This document shows positions 10,840-22,793 of a stretch of 64,000 nt of DNA, piece after piece. The notes below the pieces were generated by a model that was not told where the DNA came from, made no database searches, and saw only the letters and a list, made by a program, of their open reading frames with translations. Within the stretch, counting starts at the first letter, position 1. Each line of letters starts with the position of its first letter. The position numbers and the translations under genes are program-made. Source of the stretch: Rhynchopus sp. YZ270_cl-10 (Eukaryota; Euglenozoa; Diplonemea; Diplonemida; Diplonemidae); the NCBI GenBank assembly GCA_964035575.1, contig OZ037889.1, positions 1,178,001 through 1,242,000 of the forward strand. Reading direction: 5' to 3'.

Positions 10840-10897
10840 ATAGTGGAGTTCATCCTCGGGTGTCTACACTAATACAACCAAGTTTTCAAAAAAGAAG
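10840..10897 (+). repeat. GTGGAG/CTACAC A-tailed repeat
   Basis: TATAGTGGAGTTCATCCTCG, GGTGTCTACACTAATACAAC, CAAGTTTTC, then A-rich. TAGTG pairs with CACTA, GTGGAG with CTACAC (one mismatch), CATC with GGTG around CTCG. This is close to the consensus of the family. Confidence 0.8.
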
Positions 10898-13345
10898 GGA
10901 AAAAAAAAAAAAAAATAGCGAAAATGTAAAAAAGTAGAGATTGCACTAAGTGGCATACAGACGCAAACTACACTGCAAAAAAAAGGAGGGAAAAAAACTC
11001 CACAATTCAACTAAGGTGCGTGAAGGTACGTTTTTCACTATTCCAACAGTTTATCAAAAAAGGCTTTTTATCGTATTGGTGATGTGTCTGAATCGGGGGG
11101 TGCACAAAGTGCGCAGAAGTACGCAAGAGGTGTGAGTCACCCCCCTTCAGTTATTCAGTTTCTGGTGCAGGGGTTTGACGCTATGTTTTTAAATATAGTG
11201 TCGTGTTGTGAGGATTATTTTCTTGACGTTGTCTCTTGTCGTTTCATTTATGTTATTTTTGTTTTGTTTTGAGAGTTCCTGTTGTGTATATTTACTAATG
11301 AAGTTGAGCCATCTATATTTTGAGTTTTTTTTTTAAATTTATTTCTCGATGGCCTTCATCTTTTAAATAATGTATTATTCATTGTGTTTTTCTCTTACTT
11401 CCACATCTTATCAACCCATCTCCCCCGTTGTCAGAATTAAAATCAGTTGACCTGAATGCTCCACTCTCTGGTTTTTTTTATAATGAATTGATTTGTAAGA
11501 ATTTTAAAATGATGTACATGATAAAAGCCACACACAAACTCCCTATTAGTGGCTTGTCATGTATACCAAGTAAAAAAGTAAAAAGAAAAAAAAAATCCCA
11601 CAATAGTTGCAGTATGTGTCAGACCCCCTCTTCACAACCGAAAATATGCATAAGAAAAAAAATAATAATAAATAGCACAGTGCCTGTGTGTGCTCCGAAG
11701 GGAAGTACATCAACGGTACTTAGAGTGCCCGCCTTGCGTTCCCAACCGCTCGATCAAATGACGGGTTTTGGGTTTTTATTTTATTTTATTTTTATTTGAA
11801 CTTCATTTTATCTAGATATTTTGAATTGGATGCCCTCAAGCTTTCTGATATCAAATTGTTGTTGTTATTTTTGTTGTTTTTTTTTAAAGATGTGACCTCA
11901 CAATTACATCTGTCAAGTATTGTTTTTTTTTGTTTTTTTTGTGAGATGGTTTTTGAACGTCCTTTGTGTGCTTTCTCATTGAATGGAAAGTAATATGTAA
12001 TTGATTTGTGTTTTGCTCAACCGAGTTCTTTTCAAAGCACCCAACGCCGTCCGAAAACAAGAACACGAAGATGCGTATGCATCATGCATACCCATATTTT
12101 CAACTTTTCTTGTCATATTGATTGTTTTTAATAATTTTGTTTTGTTGTTTTGTTGTTTTGTTTGATTTATCAAACGCTTATGACCATCACATACGCGTTT
12201 TACCCCCCCTTTTTTCGGGAAATGCTCTTTTTGCGTTGCCTCCAGCTGGGTTATTTTAAAAGTATATTTTTTTCTTTTTAATACGATGCACGCGAGAGGT
12301 ATACTCTCATCTTACAAGTTTTTTTCCCCCTTTTCTCCCCTCCGCCCAATCCCAAGGTTCTCACCCTGAAAGTAAACATTTCATCCCAAACATACGGTGC
12401 AAACGTTGTTTTTCAAAAAAAAAAAAAAAAAAAAAAAAAACCCACCCTTTTTACGTTGTTTCGGTGGCCTAACAGACAGGATGCTTGATGCATCTTCCCA
12501 CACCTCCACTCGCTTCGCTGATGAAGCAAACTTCCACAAAAAAAAAAACAAAAACAAAAAAAAGAGAACCCGTCCTCGGACAGGTGATTGTCGAAACTAC
12601 AAAAAAACCTGATTTTGTGTACAGAACCCGTCCTCGAACAGGGTTTGCAGATACTACGGGGGGGTTTTTTGCCAAAGGCTTTTCTTGAGATGTGTTTTCC
12701 GCCTCTGAGTCCCTGCTTCATCTTTTATTTTTGAAAAGTCTTTTATTACTGACTGCTGGGTCAGATTTTTTCTCTCTCTTTTTTTTATTTTTGGCACCCC
12801 CTTTCAACTAGTGCCATACATTCGTTCCTGCTTTCCGCTTCCCTCCCTCCCCTGGTATTTTTATTGATATCTGTGTCCGTTGTTATAGTGTATGTTCACT
12901 ACACCACAAAGTTGTTCTTTCCCATTACAGCATTCATCCCCCTCTTTTTCAGAGTAAGCCGGAAACTACATTAAAGTTCGCACATCGCTTTGGTTAAGGA
13001 TCTAAAAAAGCTAAACAAACACAAACACAAAATAGCAAAAACAAAGAGTACAAACATAACAACAAACATTTTCAAACCCCCCTCTTTTTCTTTTCTCTTT
13101 GTGTGTGTTTATTGTCCAAAGATGTACTCGTTCATCTTACCAATTTTTTCTCTCTCTCTTCGAGGTTTTCACGGGCTTCGTTTTTGGGAGTTTTTTTTAT
13201 TATCCTTTTTTTGTGGAAACCACTGAAAAAACTGTTGAAAATTTTCAAAAAAAAAGAAAAAAGGAAAAAACATTAACCTGGACAGTGGCAGACTGCATGG
13301 CAGCTGTACGAATCGAACTGATTACCGAAAGAACGAAGAAAAAAA

Positions 13346-13411
13346 TAGTGGAGTTCATCCTCGGGTGTCTACACTAATACAACCAAGTTTTCAAAAAAAA
13401 AAAAAAAAAAT
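13346..13411 (+). repeat. GTGGAG/CTACAC A-tailed repeat
   Basis: Identical over its 48-base core to the copy at 10840-10897, ending in an 18-base A-run. Such identity between copies 2.5 kb apart implies recent spread or conversion. Confidence 0.8.
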
Positions 13412-14064
13412 AGTCACAATGATGTGGTCAGGATTCAACCACACCCCGAAAAGAAGGCAAAAAAAAAATAAAAAAATCTTCATAAAAACTCATTCGAACC
13501 CCCTTTTGAAAGCTGTACGTATGTGTGAGTTTCCGGAACGCCTATTTCATCTCTCAAGTTGTTGTTGTTGTTTTCCTTTTTCCCCCCCTTTTTGAGGTCA
13601 TCTGGACTCACATTTTTACCATCGTGTTGTCCCAGCACCTACTTTTGCTCACGAAAGAAGCTGTACGCTGTATCTTCCCATCGATGTACATGAACTGCCA
13701 CATTGTTTTTTTTTTTAAAAGTGCAGATGACTTCGCACCAGAGCGGCTTAACTTTTCTCTCTTTTTCTTTTTTCAATTTCAAATGCCTGCTGTCCCTGAG
13801 GCTTTTGTACTGTCAAACTTCACCCCCTTTTTTTCCCCCCTCAATGAGGCTCGTGTATACGTCACAGCACGCACCCTCGCTTTCTTCAAAAAAAAAAGGA
13901 ATCATTTTGAGTACAATAATCCACCTCTTCTTTTTTTGGGGTAATTTTGTCTATACAAAAAACCAGGGGACTAGCTTGGCTGGGTCAGCGGGTCAGCTGA
14001 CCCACTTCCTGTACTTTAAAAAAAAAAAGTGGGTCAGCCGGAAAAAAAAAAAAAATTGGATTTT

Positions 14065-14771
14065 CACGGCGTACGAAAGCGCTTCGAGGAGTTTTTTGAG
14101 AAATTTTCAAAAAAAAAAGCGCTTGAATTTTTAGGAAAAAGCGCTTTTTTTTCCTGAAGGGGTTTGTTATGGGGGTTTAAGTCCACACTACAAGTGACCC
14201 AAACCAAATTTATAGTCGCCGATTTCCCGCTGTGGGCATTTTTCTGACAAAAATTACGAACGCAGTGCCATTTTATGGCAACATTTTTTAGAAATGTTGC
14301 GTACCGTGGCTTCGCCAGGAACCTTTGGGTGCCATGACTGCTGTTTACTGATAAGAAGGCTGACATCCACTGCGGCTTGTGCACGGCCACCTGCACCGGC
14401 CACGGAAGAGTACAATGTACATGCCTCCTGCACAACAGCCCGGTAGGAAGTGAGAAGGAGCGAATGTCGCTGATTCGGAGGAACTCTGACTGTGCTTGGG
14501 TAATATTCGTCTCTCTGCCGGAGGCTACGATTGCAGGGGGGTTTTTTTTGGGACCATCAACAGAAGTTTTTCAAAACTCAAAAATCCTGGCGGCGGGGCT
14601 GACCCCAACGCAAAAAAACAGCCAAAATATCAAAAAAATCATGAGAACAGGTACGCCTTACCAAAAACCCCACACAAAAAAAAAAAGCGCTTTTTTTTTT
14701 TCATCAAGCGAAAAGTGCTTTTTTTTTCCCCCGAAAAAAAAAAAACGCTTCAAGCGCTTTCGTACGCCGTG
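14065..14771. mobile_element. Nested inverted-repeat element with 6-bp target duplication
   Basis: The left end CACGGCGTACGAAAGCGCTT is exactly matched, inverted, at the right end. Both flanks are GATTTT (14059-14064, 14772-14777). AGCGCTT words recur near both ends. The GC-richer centre (about 14340-14520) includes a short cysteine-rich frame (HCGLCTATCTGHGRVQCTC) that could be the relic of a zinc-binding domain, but nothing is recognisable. A 6-bp duplication separates it from its hAT host. Confidence 0.8.
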
Positions 14772-15002
14772 GATTTTGGATTTTAGAAAAAAAATTTTTG
14801 GGAGCTCGACTACAGGGAACTCCCCCCGAGCCTGTTCAGGCCTGACGCTAACCATCATCCATCATCCCACGGAAAATGGCTTTCCCCCCCGACCAAAAAC
14901 CATCATCCTGCCATCATCCCACCAAAAATCTGAGAATTCTGTAGGGTTTTGCACGTGGGAAGGGTCTAGAGGAGGACCCAGGAGGCTGTCCCATATTTTT
15001 AT

Positions 15003-15165
15003 TTTTTTGCCTGCGGCGCCATTTTTCCTTTTTTGCTCCGCAAAAAAGGGTTCGTTGAGTGACTCTGTGGTGTAAAAAGCTAGATTTTTACACTGCACCC
15101 TATTTTTTTTTTCGCCTGCGGCGCGCCATATTATATTACTATTTTTTGCTCCGCAAAAAAAAACC
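15003..15165 (+). repeat. CCTGCGGCGCC / GCTCCGCAAAAAA repeat, two units
   Basis: The block TTTGCCTGCGGCGCCATTTT, TTTTGCTCCGCAAAAAAGGG, TTCGTTGAGTGACTCTGTG, GTAAAAAGCTAGATTTTTAC occurs here, at 19556-19657 and inverted at about 63350-63470. It travels inside different transposons, so it is probably itself mobile. Confidence 0.65.
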
Positions 15166-15423
15166 CTGGATGAGATACCAGTGGTAGTTTTCCGAGAGAC
15201 CACAAAGTGAGGCGGGCAAACAGCACATTTCGGTGGATTACTGCAACACTGACCGAATTTTGGCACCACAAGCTGGGATTGGAGAAAATAGCTCGTAGAA
15301 CGCCGCTAAACCATCTTCTGTAGTAAAAAACTCGCTGACCCACTTTTATGGAAAGCGACCCACTTCTGGAATTTTCCCCAAAACCAAGCTAGTGCCCTGC
15401 AAAAAACACAAAAAAAAAAAATA

Positions 15424-15482
15424 TAGTGGAGCACACTCTAGGGTGGCTACACTAATACAACCAAGTTTTCAAAAAAAAAAAG
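15424..15482 (+). repeat. GTGGAG/CTACAC A-tailed repeat, CACACTCTAGGGTGG subtype
   Basis: Same outer stem as other copies, but the inner part is CACACTCTAGGGTGG, where CAC pairs with GTG. It begins 17 bases after the 8-bp duplication of the hAT-like element. Confidence 0.75.
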
Positions 15483-16893
15483 GCAAACATCCCCTACCCA
15501 CTACCCCAAAAGCAAACATCTCAAAAAAAAACTTCATAAAAAAGCCCCCCATTCACACTTCTTACCCCCTACCTCTCTCTCTCCCCCGCAAATCGCTTCT
15601 CAGCAAAAAAAAAAAGCCACCTCACAAAAAAAAAAAAAAAAAAAAAATGGATTCCAGCCTTTCCGGAGACATTTTTTTTTATCGCACTGAACACACCTAT
15701 TTTTGGTGTTTTTGTGTTGATACGAGAGAAAAAAGAAAAATGGCTGTACCTTTCCTGCCCCCTTTTTTTGCAAAACAAGAGCACAAAGCACAAAACACAA
15801 AGCAAAAAAACAAAAAAAAACAAAATACTTCATAAAAAAAAACCATTAAAATACCCATTCCCGCCGCTTTGCTACGGCGATATTACAAATACGAGAGAGC
15901 TTAGGTTTCATCGTTACAAACTTTCCCCTCTTTTTTTCTCTTTTTGATCAATTTCATCCTATGCAATCAATTTATTGATTGTATTATGATGAAATTTCTT
16001 TTTGAGAGTTAGCCTATCTGGCCAAGGCAATATCAGATTTGTAAACCGTTTTTAACCGGGCTTGACACTATGTCCCGACAGAGAGGATGCTTGAATGAGA
16101 ATGCTTGGTTCTTTCAGTTTTCGTTTTTTGCAAAAATAGCTTGTATCGTTTTCGCGTCAATGAAGTGATTCTTTGGCATTTTATGATACCCAGCAGCCCC
16201 ACTTCGGTGTCCGAGGATTTACATTGTCAATTTCTCTTTTTTTTTTTTTTTTGCTGGCAGATAGGCAGAGAGTTTGCAAAGTTGTCATTACTTTCGTTTC
16301 ACCTGAATGTGTTCGTTAGGTCTGAAGGAGTAATAGCTCTGTACAGATGTTGTTGTGCACATCCTAAAATTCTGAAGAGTGTGCCCTTTTTTTCAAAGAA
16401 CGGGAATGCTACACTGCAACAGATTATCAAAAAAAAAAGGCAAAAAAATTCTGATAACTTTGCATATCGACAAAGAAAAAATTTCCAAAAAAAAACAAAA
16501 AAAACAAAAAGCCAATTACTCACGGAAGACCCTTGATTGGGAACTGAATAACCCCCTTCCCCACTCGCACCGCCTCCCCCTCCCAATCTTGCCCCGCTTT
16601 TTGTTTTCCCCTCCCCGCCCTATTACTCCCTTTCTTTTCAGTGACGCTTTGAGCCATGCTCTTACTGCTCCCTCCACCCCTTATTTCCGTCTCCCGCTCT
16701 CTCTCTGCCCGTGTGGGTGTTTTTTTTTTTTTTTTTTTTTTTTTTTTGTTTTTGCACCAATCCCCCTTGTTGTTTTTAAAGATCCAAGACAAATTTTCAT
16801 AAAATAATTAGCCCTTTGAGGGGCTGCAGTGTACAGAATCTGTCTCAAAACCCGGTGGGGTGAAGGAGTACGTCAATTGCCGAAGCAAAAAAA

Positions 16894-16957
16894 AAGTAGT
16901 GGAATTCATCCCTCGGGTGTCTACACTAATACCAACCAAATTTTCAAAAAAAAAAGT
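16894..16957 (+). repeat. GTGGAG/CTACAC A-tailed repeat
   Basis: TAGTGGAATTCATCCCTCGG, GTGTCTACACTAATACCAAC, CAAATTTTC plus an A-run. One extra C lies in the loop and one in the tail compared with the 10840 copy. Confidence 0.75.
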
Positions 16958-17225
16958 AAAAGGAAAAGGATTCTCTACATCCCATATCCCAACCCAGTTC
17001 AACCCAAACCCAATCTGCACCTCCCACAGCCCCCTCCCCCCCCCTGCGATGTTAACGAATAATACTGAAAAAGAAGAAAAAAAATATTTTTAAAACACCC
17101 ACACCCTCTCTCCTGACCATCTTTTCGCCTTTCATTCAGCAGAACAAAAAGAAAAACAAAAATATAGCAGAATAGTGACAGACTGTATGAGCGGGAACAG
17201 AAAAAAAAAAAAGAAAAGAAAAAAA

Positions 17226-17283
17226 GTGGAGATTTGCACAACTGTGGCAACACAACCGAGGCAACTACACTACAACAATTTAT
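17226..17283 (+). repeat. GTGGAG...CAACCGAGGCAACTACAC A-tailed repeat
   Basis: GTGGAGATTTGCACAACTGT, GGCAACACAACCGAGGCAAC, TACACTACAACAATTTATC, then A-rich. It shares the GTGGAG/CTACAC outer stem with the other A-tailed family but has TTGC facing GCAA inside. Confidence 0.75.
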
Positions 17284-17893
17284 CAGGAAAAAAAGAAAAA
17301 GAAAAAGAAAAATAGAGCAGTTACATTACCTCGGCAGCGCTGAAGAGTGACGAGAAGTGAATACCAAGTGAATCTTTTGTGATTCAGGAGAATTTCCCTC
17401 AGAAATATCCGAGTGGGGGTGAGTCGCGTTTTGTTTTTAAGGCTACCGTCTTCCAAACGTAGTTCTTTTGTTTTGTTTTGTTTTGTTTTGTTTTTGTGTC
17501 AAAACAAAGAAAACACTCATTTATCATTACAGTTCTCGCAATGCATAGGGCTGTTAGTGTTTGGGTTATCTACACAAATTCCCAACAAAGTTATCAAAGG
17601 TGGGCTTAGAAGCGAGAGGCTTAGGGCCATCTTATAAACTCTTCATTTATCAGAAAAGACCTAGGGGGTGCTTCACGGGAAAACGGAAGTTTTCCTACCC
17701 CCCGTTTTTTTGTTTTTTTTTTTGTTGTTGGTTTCGTTTTGTTTGTATCCTTTTATCCTTTTATGAATATGATAGGTACCGTTTATCCTTTTTTCCAATA
17801 CACCGTGGAATGTTCCCACCAAAATATGTAAAAAATATCAATAGCTTTTCCAAAACCAACAAATAAATAAACTACTTCCGTCTATCTCAATTA

Positions 17894-17994
17894 CAGTAAG
17901 ACAACCTACACCGGAGGGGTAAAAAATACGGATGGATTTTTGGAATTTCAAAACTCTAAGAAGGGTTTGTACCCCCACCGATGTTGTCTTACTG
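17894..17994. mobile_element. 101-bp MITE on a TA target
   Basis: CAGTAAGACAAC at the left end and GTTGTCTTACTG at the right are exact inverted repeats, and pairing extends imperfectly through CCGGAGGGGTA and TACCCCCACCG. TA flanks both ends. A Tc1/mariner-type non-autonomous element is likely. Confidence 0.75.
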
Positions 17995-19335
17995 TAAGTA
18001 CAAAAGCCTACAGTCGATGTTGTGTACAGATCTCACTTCGGTGGGGTGATTGTCGAAAAGAATAGTTACTCTAATAGGTAAGTAAAAAAAGGAAAAAAAG
18101 AGTTTTTCGTTGATTGCTCAATTACCCTGTGTTGGAGAGGTCATGGACGATATCGGAGGAACTATTTTCTCCTTTAAGCTGTCACGGTACCTCTCCCAAA
18201 GACTTATTATTTTCTGAAAAATTTGACAGAAAAAAATGGGGGTTTTTTTTTCGATTTTAACTTCAAGGTTACCACAGATCCTTCACATCTCCCCCTCACC
18301 AAACCCCCGTCCTACCAACATACCGGTAGAGTCATCTAAACCAATACCACTAACAAAACACACGGAGTCCACGAGAGTACTGGATTTTGTTCTTTCTTCT
18401 TTATCCCGGGAAGATGTGTGCCATTAGCGGGCTACTTCATCTTTCTTTTCGGGTTTTATTTTGGTAGGAACGAAGAGAATAAAAGTAAAGGAAAAAAGTG
18501 TTCCATATTTAGTCCCCAAATCCCCCAGTCACAAAAAATTCTGGCTCTTTTCTCTTCCCGCTGATGTGTACTTTTTCAACAAATTTCGTCATTGTATTGT
18601 ATTTGATCCATTTTTTACTTTTTTTTGCAAAAAAAAAGCCGTTCCTTTTTACGCATTATTAAAAACTTGATATCGACAAGTTTTCTGATTTTGATGTGTA
18701 TTGGATAGTATGTGCATATTCATCAGATCAACCTTTCTTTACCCCTCACCCCAAAAACATACTTTTTTCAACTTGCGTTTTTTTATTATTATTTCTCGTC
18801 CAGAGCATTCTTTGAAAAGTGTTTGCAGCAGCGACAACATGCAAGGTTCTCAATCAACCTCACTTTTTTTTTGATAAAGAAATGCATCATGGCTCTGCGA
18901 AAGAAAAGAAAAGAAAAGAAAACTGAATTATTTTTTTTTTAGCAACAATTGAGTCATCTGAAAAAACTTCCTTGGCGTTCACCCCCTCTCTCGCTCTCTC
19001 TCTCTCACTCACTCACCTCCAGTTTGGCGAGGCTAGCGGAAAAATATGTAATAGAAAAGCAAAATATGGTGTGATTCAGGGGGGGGGTACGGAACAACCC
19101 ACGGAGGAACCACGGAGAACTGTTTCGAACTATATCAAGATTTGCGGAGCACCTTCGGGGGGAACCATGGAGAATCCGTTTGGGTGATCACGCCAAAATA
19201 CATGATTTTTTTTTTGTCATTTTGTGAAAGAGAGAAAACCCCGGCAAATTGGACGGAATTCAATTCCACGGGAAAAGGAGATACCGTGAGAGATAAAATT
19301 CTTTTTTGAGAGGGTGACTGACTGTTCTCAGATTA
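17995..19335. other. Gene-free low-complexity stretch
   Basis: It holds a TGTCGA-box relic with an intact stem (ATCTCACTTCGGTGGGGTGAT, 18012-18060) and a GATGTGTGCC...CTTCATCTTTC hairpin relic at 18410-18440. Nothing else could be recognised. Confidence 0.5.
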
Positions 19336-19845
19336 CCCTCATAGTAAAAATAATGTTTTTTCAAAAATAAATTAATAAAAAAATGACCCAAAAGTAACAT
19401 TTTTTTTGTAACAATTTAATAAAATGTTTTATTCGTTTTTTTGCAGTTGGGCAAAAAGTAACAAATGTTACAAAGAAAAAATAAAAAGCCCATGGTTGAA
19501 GCACGGGAGTACCATAGGGAACTGGGTTGCTGACCACACCATCCAGGCTGTACCTCAATTTTTTTTTTTGCCTGCGGCGCCATTTTCCCCTTTTTGCTCC
19601 GCAAAAAAGGGTTCGTTGAGTGACTCTGTGTAAAAAGCTATATTTTTACACCATGGGTGTCCGCGCTGTATGCTTTATTAGCCCCCCCAGTAACATTTTT
19701 GTTACGCCTGCGGCGTAACAAAAATGTTACAAAAAAATAAAATCCAAACAATGAAAAAAGTAACAAAATGCAAAAATGTTATAAAAAAAATAAAAATCGC
19801 CGAAATAATTTATTTGTAACAATAACATAATTTATACTATGAGGG
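19336..19845. mobile_element. 510-bp inverted-repeat element on a TA target
   Basis: CCCTCATAGTA and TACTATGAGGG form the inverted ends, and AAATAATG versus CATAATTT extends them. TA flanks both ends (19334-19335, 19846-19847). It is full of GTAACA/TGTTAC words and contains a perfect palindrome with 19-base arms (GTAACATTTTTGTTACGCC) at about 19692-19732. A CCTGCGGCGCC repeat (19556-19657) is embedded. Mariner-like and without a transposase. Confidence 0.7.
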
Positions 19846-21473
19846 TATCAAAAAAAAAATCAAAAAAAAAGAAAATCAAATCAAAAGAAAGATTCCTCCG
19901 CTCGCCTGTCTGTACTTTCACCCTTTTGGGTGAGGTACAGAAAAAGAAACACCTGTCAGAGCTTCAAAAATATCCCCCAGTGTGAGGCAGTCCCTCACAC
20001 TAGAAAACATAATATTTGGTTGGGAGAAAAAAAAATAGTGGTACCAGGATCTGCGTTTTTACACGAGAGGGCTTTGGATTTCAAGCCAACTTTTTTTTTT
20101 AGGTTCTCAATGTACTGAGGGCTGGACAAAAAACGCCATCTTTTTGATTGAAAATATTAATCATTGTTGGGTTCTCAGTGTACTGAGGATGACAACTGAA
20201 TAAGACATTCAAATATGGTCAATCAACAATATAGGATACGTGTGTTTGTGTTACTTTTGCGCCCAACCTCAAACGTATCTTTGTTCAAAAGCACTCTCTC
20301 TTCCCTTCGTTTCTTCTCTCCAAAGGCGAGTCTCAAAAAAGCAAAGGGGAAAATGACAACACACTCTCTACCCATTTTCAAAGGTTCGGTGACTTAGTGA
20401 GGATTGGGCTTATTTTACCAACCCTTTTTTTTTTATTTTAAACCCGTCTGTACCACCCACATACACGTTACACACACAATACAATATTTAGCAACAATAG
20501 GTGAGAACGAGGTAATATCTACTCTGAGAAAAGGAAAAAAAAATTGATTATCGACACAATGTATGATGCAACAAACAAAGCCCCACACATATCTGAGGTC
20601 TTTTCTTGTTCCAGATTCAGAAGATGGCTCTGTCCAAGCCCCCTTTCCCCCAAAAAAATATAATCAGATCTTTATACTAGATAAAGTGACTGTCGACGCA
20701 ACAAAAATGGGCGAACAAATGAAAGCTACTTTCCAGCGTTGAGGACGATCTCCGTCTCATATCTTGGGAAGTGCAGCCTTCCTGGGCGACATTGAGTACA
20801 GATCTTGCATTAGCAGGTGATTGTCGACACAACAAGATAAGACACACACACACACACAATACACATACTGCCAAATCATTCCACGGGACGTCCGGACAGC
20901 CCAGAATTAATTTTTTTTTTCCCCCCCCAACCCCGCCCCCTCCCTGCTGAACCACCAGGAGTGACCCCTTTTTCGGGGGTCATCTGCTGTGACTTAGGCA
21001 CCAATGCGATGGGCAAATTCTGCGCTGAGGAATTACCCACATGAAGACAACACACAGACACACTGCCAACTGGCAGATATTCCGTACAGGAATTACCCCC
21101 CTCCCATAACTGATATCAAACACTGTCAATTCACAGTTTCCCTCATTATTTTACGGCCCTGTTATGGAGTCCTCCCTGTCACGTCAAACCAACTACAAGC
21201 TAAAAGCAAAAACGGAAAAAACAAAAAAAAAAAAAAAACAAAAAAATACGAATAATTTGGAGTCTTCTGCTGTTTTGTGTGGAATTTGTGTACTAAGACA
21301 AATCCTGCTTGTCAAATTAAAGGCTAGGAGAGCCGGCGTCTCTTGTCTACCAAATAAAGACAGTTATCCTGCAGGAGGTGCAACTTCATCCTTTTTCAAT
21401 ATATTTCGTTTTTTTTAAATTATTTGACGATAAATGGAAATTACCCAGCCGTATTCAAACAGCTATTTCATAT
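19846..21473. repeat. Gene-free stretch with repeats
   Basis: It holds an ACACGAGAGGGCTTTGGATTTC hairpin at 20061-20092, a CCATCTTTTTGATTGAAAATATTA block at 20124-20165 shared with 9140-9175, two GTTCTCAGTGTACTGAGG palindromic words near 20100 and 20170, and a TGTCGACGCAAC relic at 20687-20710. No gene is supported. Confidence 0.5.
20728..20842 (+). repeat. Long-form TGTCGA-box stem-loop repeat
   Basis: ACTTTCCAGCGTTGAGGACG, ATCTCCGTCTCATATCTTGG, GGGCGACATTGAGTACAGAT, CTTGCATTAGCAGGTGATTG, TCGACACAACAAG. It matches 52071-52185 along its whole length. The stem CTTGC/GCAGG here is CCTGC/GCAGG there, so pairing is kept. Confidence 0.7.
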
Positions 21474-22138
21474 CAGGCTTCGCGCTAACTTTTGGAAAAA
21501 AATCTGAAAAATCGTGGTTCGGGCCCAAAAAAACGCACCTCGATTAGGGTTACGTCTGGGGGTGAAAAAACAGTGTTTTGTGGCATTTCCGAGCCAATCC
21601 CGCGCTGTGGTGGGGCATATTCGGGAAAATGGACAAAATTTTAGTGACTTAAATTTTCACAAAATATGAACCCATGCTCCTAAACAAGGGGCATTTTCAG
21701 TCTGAAAACCCAAATCCGGACGACATTGTGGTGTTTTTGACTGGCTGTTGACAACAGGTAGCGCCGCAGGCGCACGGTACCCAACTTTTTTCTTTTTTTC
21801 TTTTCCCTTTTCTCTGCTTTCCTTTGATTGCGCGAGCCGATTGCTCTCCGCGGTGGGGTCACATGTGTGTCCAAAAACACTCTAAAGTACCCTTACTATG
21901 AACTGTGAGATCCCTCTGGTTTTAGTAAGGAAACCCCGGTCTCAAAAAGTGCGTAAATTTCCTTTTTTTCCCGCCCAAGAGGCCGTTTTGTTGCATTTCC
22001 GAACCAATCCCGGCTTGTGGTGGGGGATATACGGAAAAATAAACAAAATTTCAGTGACTTAAATTTTCACAAAATATGAACCCATAACGTAAACAAGGGT
22101 CGTTTTCAGTCTGAAGACCCCAATGTACACGGCGGGGC

Positions 22139-22300
22139 TGTGTCACATGTGACACTGTCACGGAGACAGTGTCACATGTGACACTGTCACATATTTTGTG
22201 ACACTGTCACGGAGACAGTGTCACAAAATGTGTGACAGTGTCACGGAGACAGTGTCACACGACTTGTGACAGTGTCACATACCTGTGTGACACTGTCACA
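22139..22300. repeat. Left subterminal array of GTGACACTGTCAC palindromes
   Basis: Repeating words CACTGTCACGGAGACAGTGT and GTCACATGTGACACTGTCAC make overlapping palindromes. A matching array in inverted setting lies at 25963-26101. Such arrays are typical transposase-binding subterminal repeats. Confidence 0.75.
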
Positions 22301-22316
22301 ACCTTAAGGAATACCC

Positions 22317-22393
22317 ACTGGGTACTGGGTACTGGGTACTGGGTACTGGGTACTGGGTACTGGGTACTGGGTACTGGGTACTGGGTACTGGGT
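22317..22393. repeat. (TACTGGG)n tandem repeat, 11 copies
   Basis: Perfect 7-bp units. The partner array at 25313-25472 has the related 7-bp unit TGTGTAC (equivalently TACTGTG). Confidence 0.95.
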
Positions 22394-22439
22394 ATGGACC
22401 CCTTTGTGTCAAAGACCTGTCAATATCGGCCCACACACA

Positions 22440-22690
22440 GGGCGGGTTTGCCCGCACCACTGGCACGAGTCTGAGCCCACCGAAGGTGGGTTGCGTTTTG
22501 TAACCACTCGTTGCGTTGGTTGCGTTCGGTTTGCTGCGTACAGATCGGTTGCATTCGTTGCGTTGCGTTGGTTCCGTGCGTTCGGTTCGGGCCGTTGCGT
22601 TCAGACCGGTGGCGTTGGGTTGGTTCGGTTCGCAACGTTCACATCGTTGCGTTCTGATCCGCTCGATCGGTTGGGTTGTTGCTTCGAAGA
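22440..22690. repeat. Degenerate GTTGCGTT-rich tract
   Basis: Dozens of overlapping GTTGCG, GTTCGG and GGTTGCGTT words in one strand with no perfect unit. An open frame through it is a by-product of the repeat. Confidence 0.6.
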
Positions 22691-22793
22691 GAAAGAGAAG
22701 AAGAAAGAAACGCCGGGTTGCGGGTTTGCCTATTCCGACATTTGACCCAACATAACAGCTTGCAATCTAAAATTTTGTTTTGCTGAAACATGT

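Larger units (their letters stand above)
9176..13345. repeat. Gene-free stretch with many short repeats
   Basis: No gene is supported. It holds a 33-base T-run at 9373-9405; a minus-strand copy of the GTGGAG/CTACAC A-tailed repeat (9408-9450); the GTGTGTGGAAG repeat at 9455-9610; hairpins at 9919-9952, 10511-10552 and 12283-12320; TGTCGA-box repeats at 10364-10412, 12566-12604 and 12622-12660; a short GTGGAGCTTGGCAACTACAC hairpin at 10424-10458; and an A-rich AGAGTACAAA...TTTTCAAACCCCC repeat at 13046-13085. Confidence 0.6.
13964..15399. mobile_element. hAT-like non-autonomous transposon with 8-bp target duplication
   Basis: Ends CAGGGGACTAGCTTGG and (reverse complement) CAGGGCACTAGCTTGG are inverted repeats. 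Both flanks are exactly CAAAAAAC (13956-13963 and 15400-15407). CAGGG ends with an 8-bp duplication are the hallmark of the hAT superfamily. GTGGGTCAGC words repeat near both ends. No transposase is seen in its 1,436 bp. It contains a nested element at 14065-14771 and two CCTGCGGCGCC repeats at 15003-15165. Confidence 0.85.
15483..17893. repeat. Gene-free stretch with short repeats
   Basis: No gene is supported. It holds CTTCATAAAA-type A-rich repeats at about 15530-15560 and 15778-15860; a CTATGCAATCAAT/ATTGATTG hairpin at 15957-15995; a CTGTCTCAAAACCCGG TGTCGA-family relic at 16833-16866; and an ACGAGAGG-type hairpin at 17597-17639. Long T-runs lie at 16237 and 16720-16747. Confidence 0.55.

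Noticed and set aside
22232-22474. Frame with repeated GTGYWVL
   Set aside because: Translation of the TACTGGG array.
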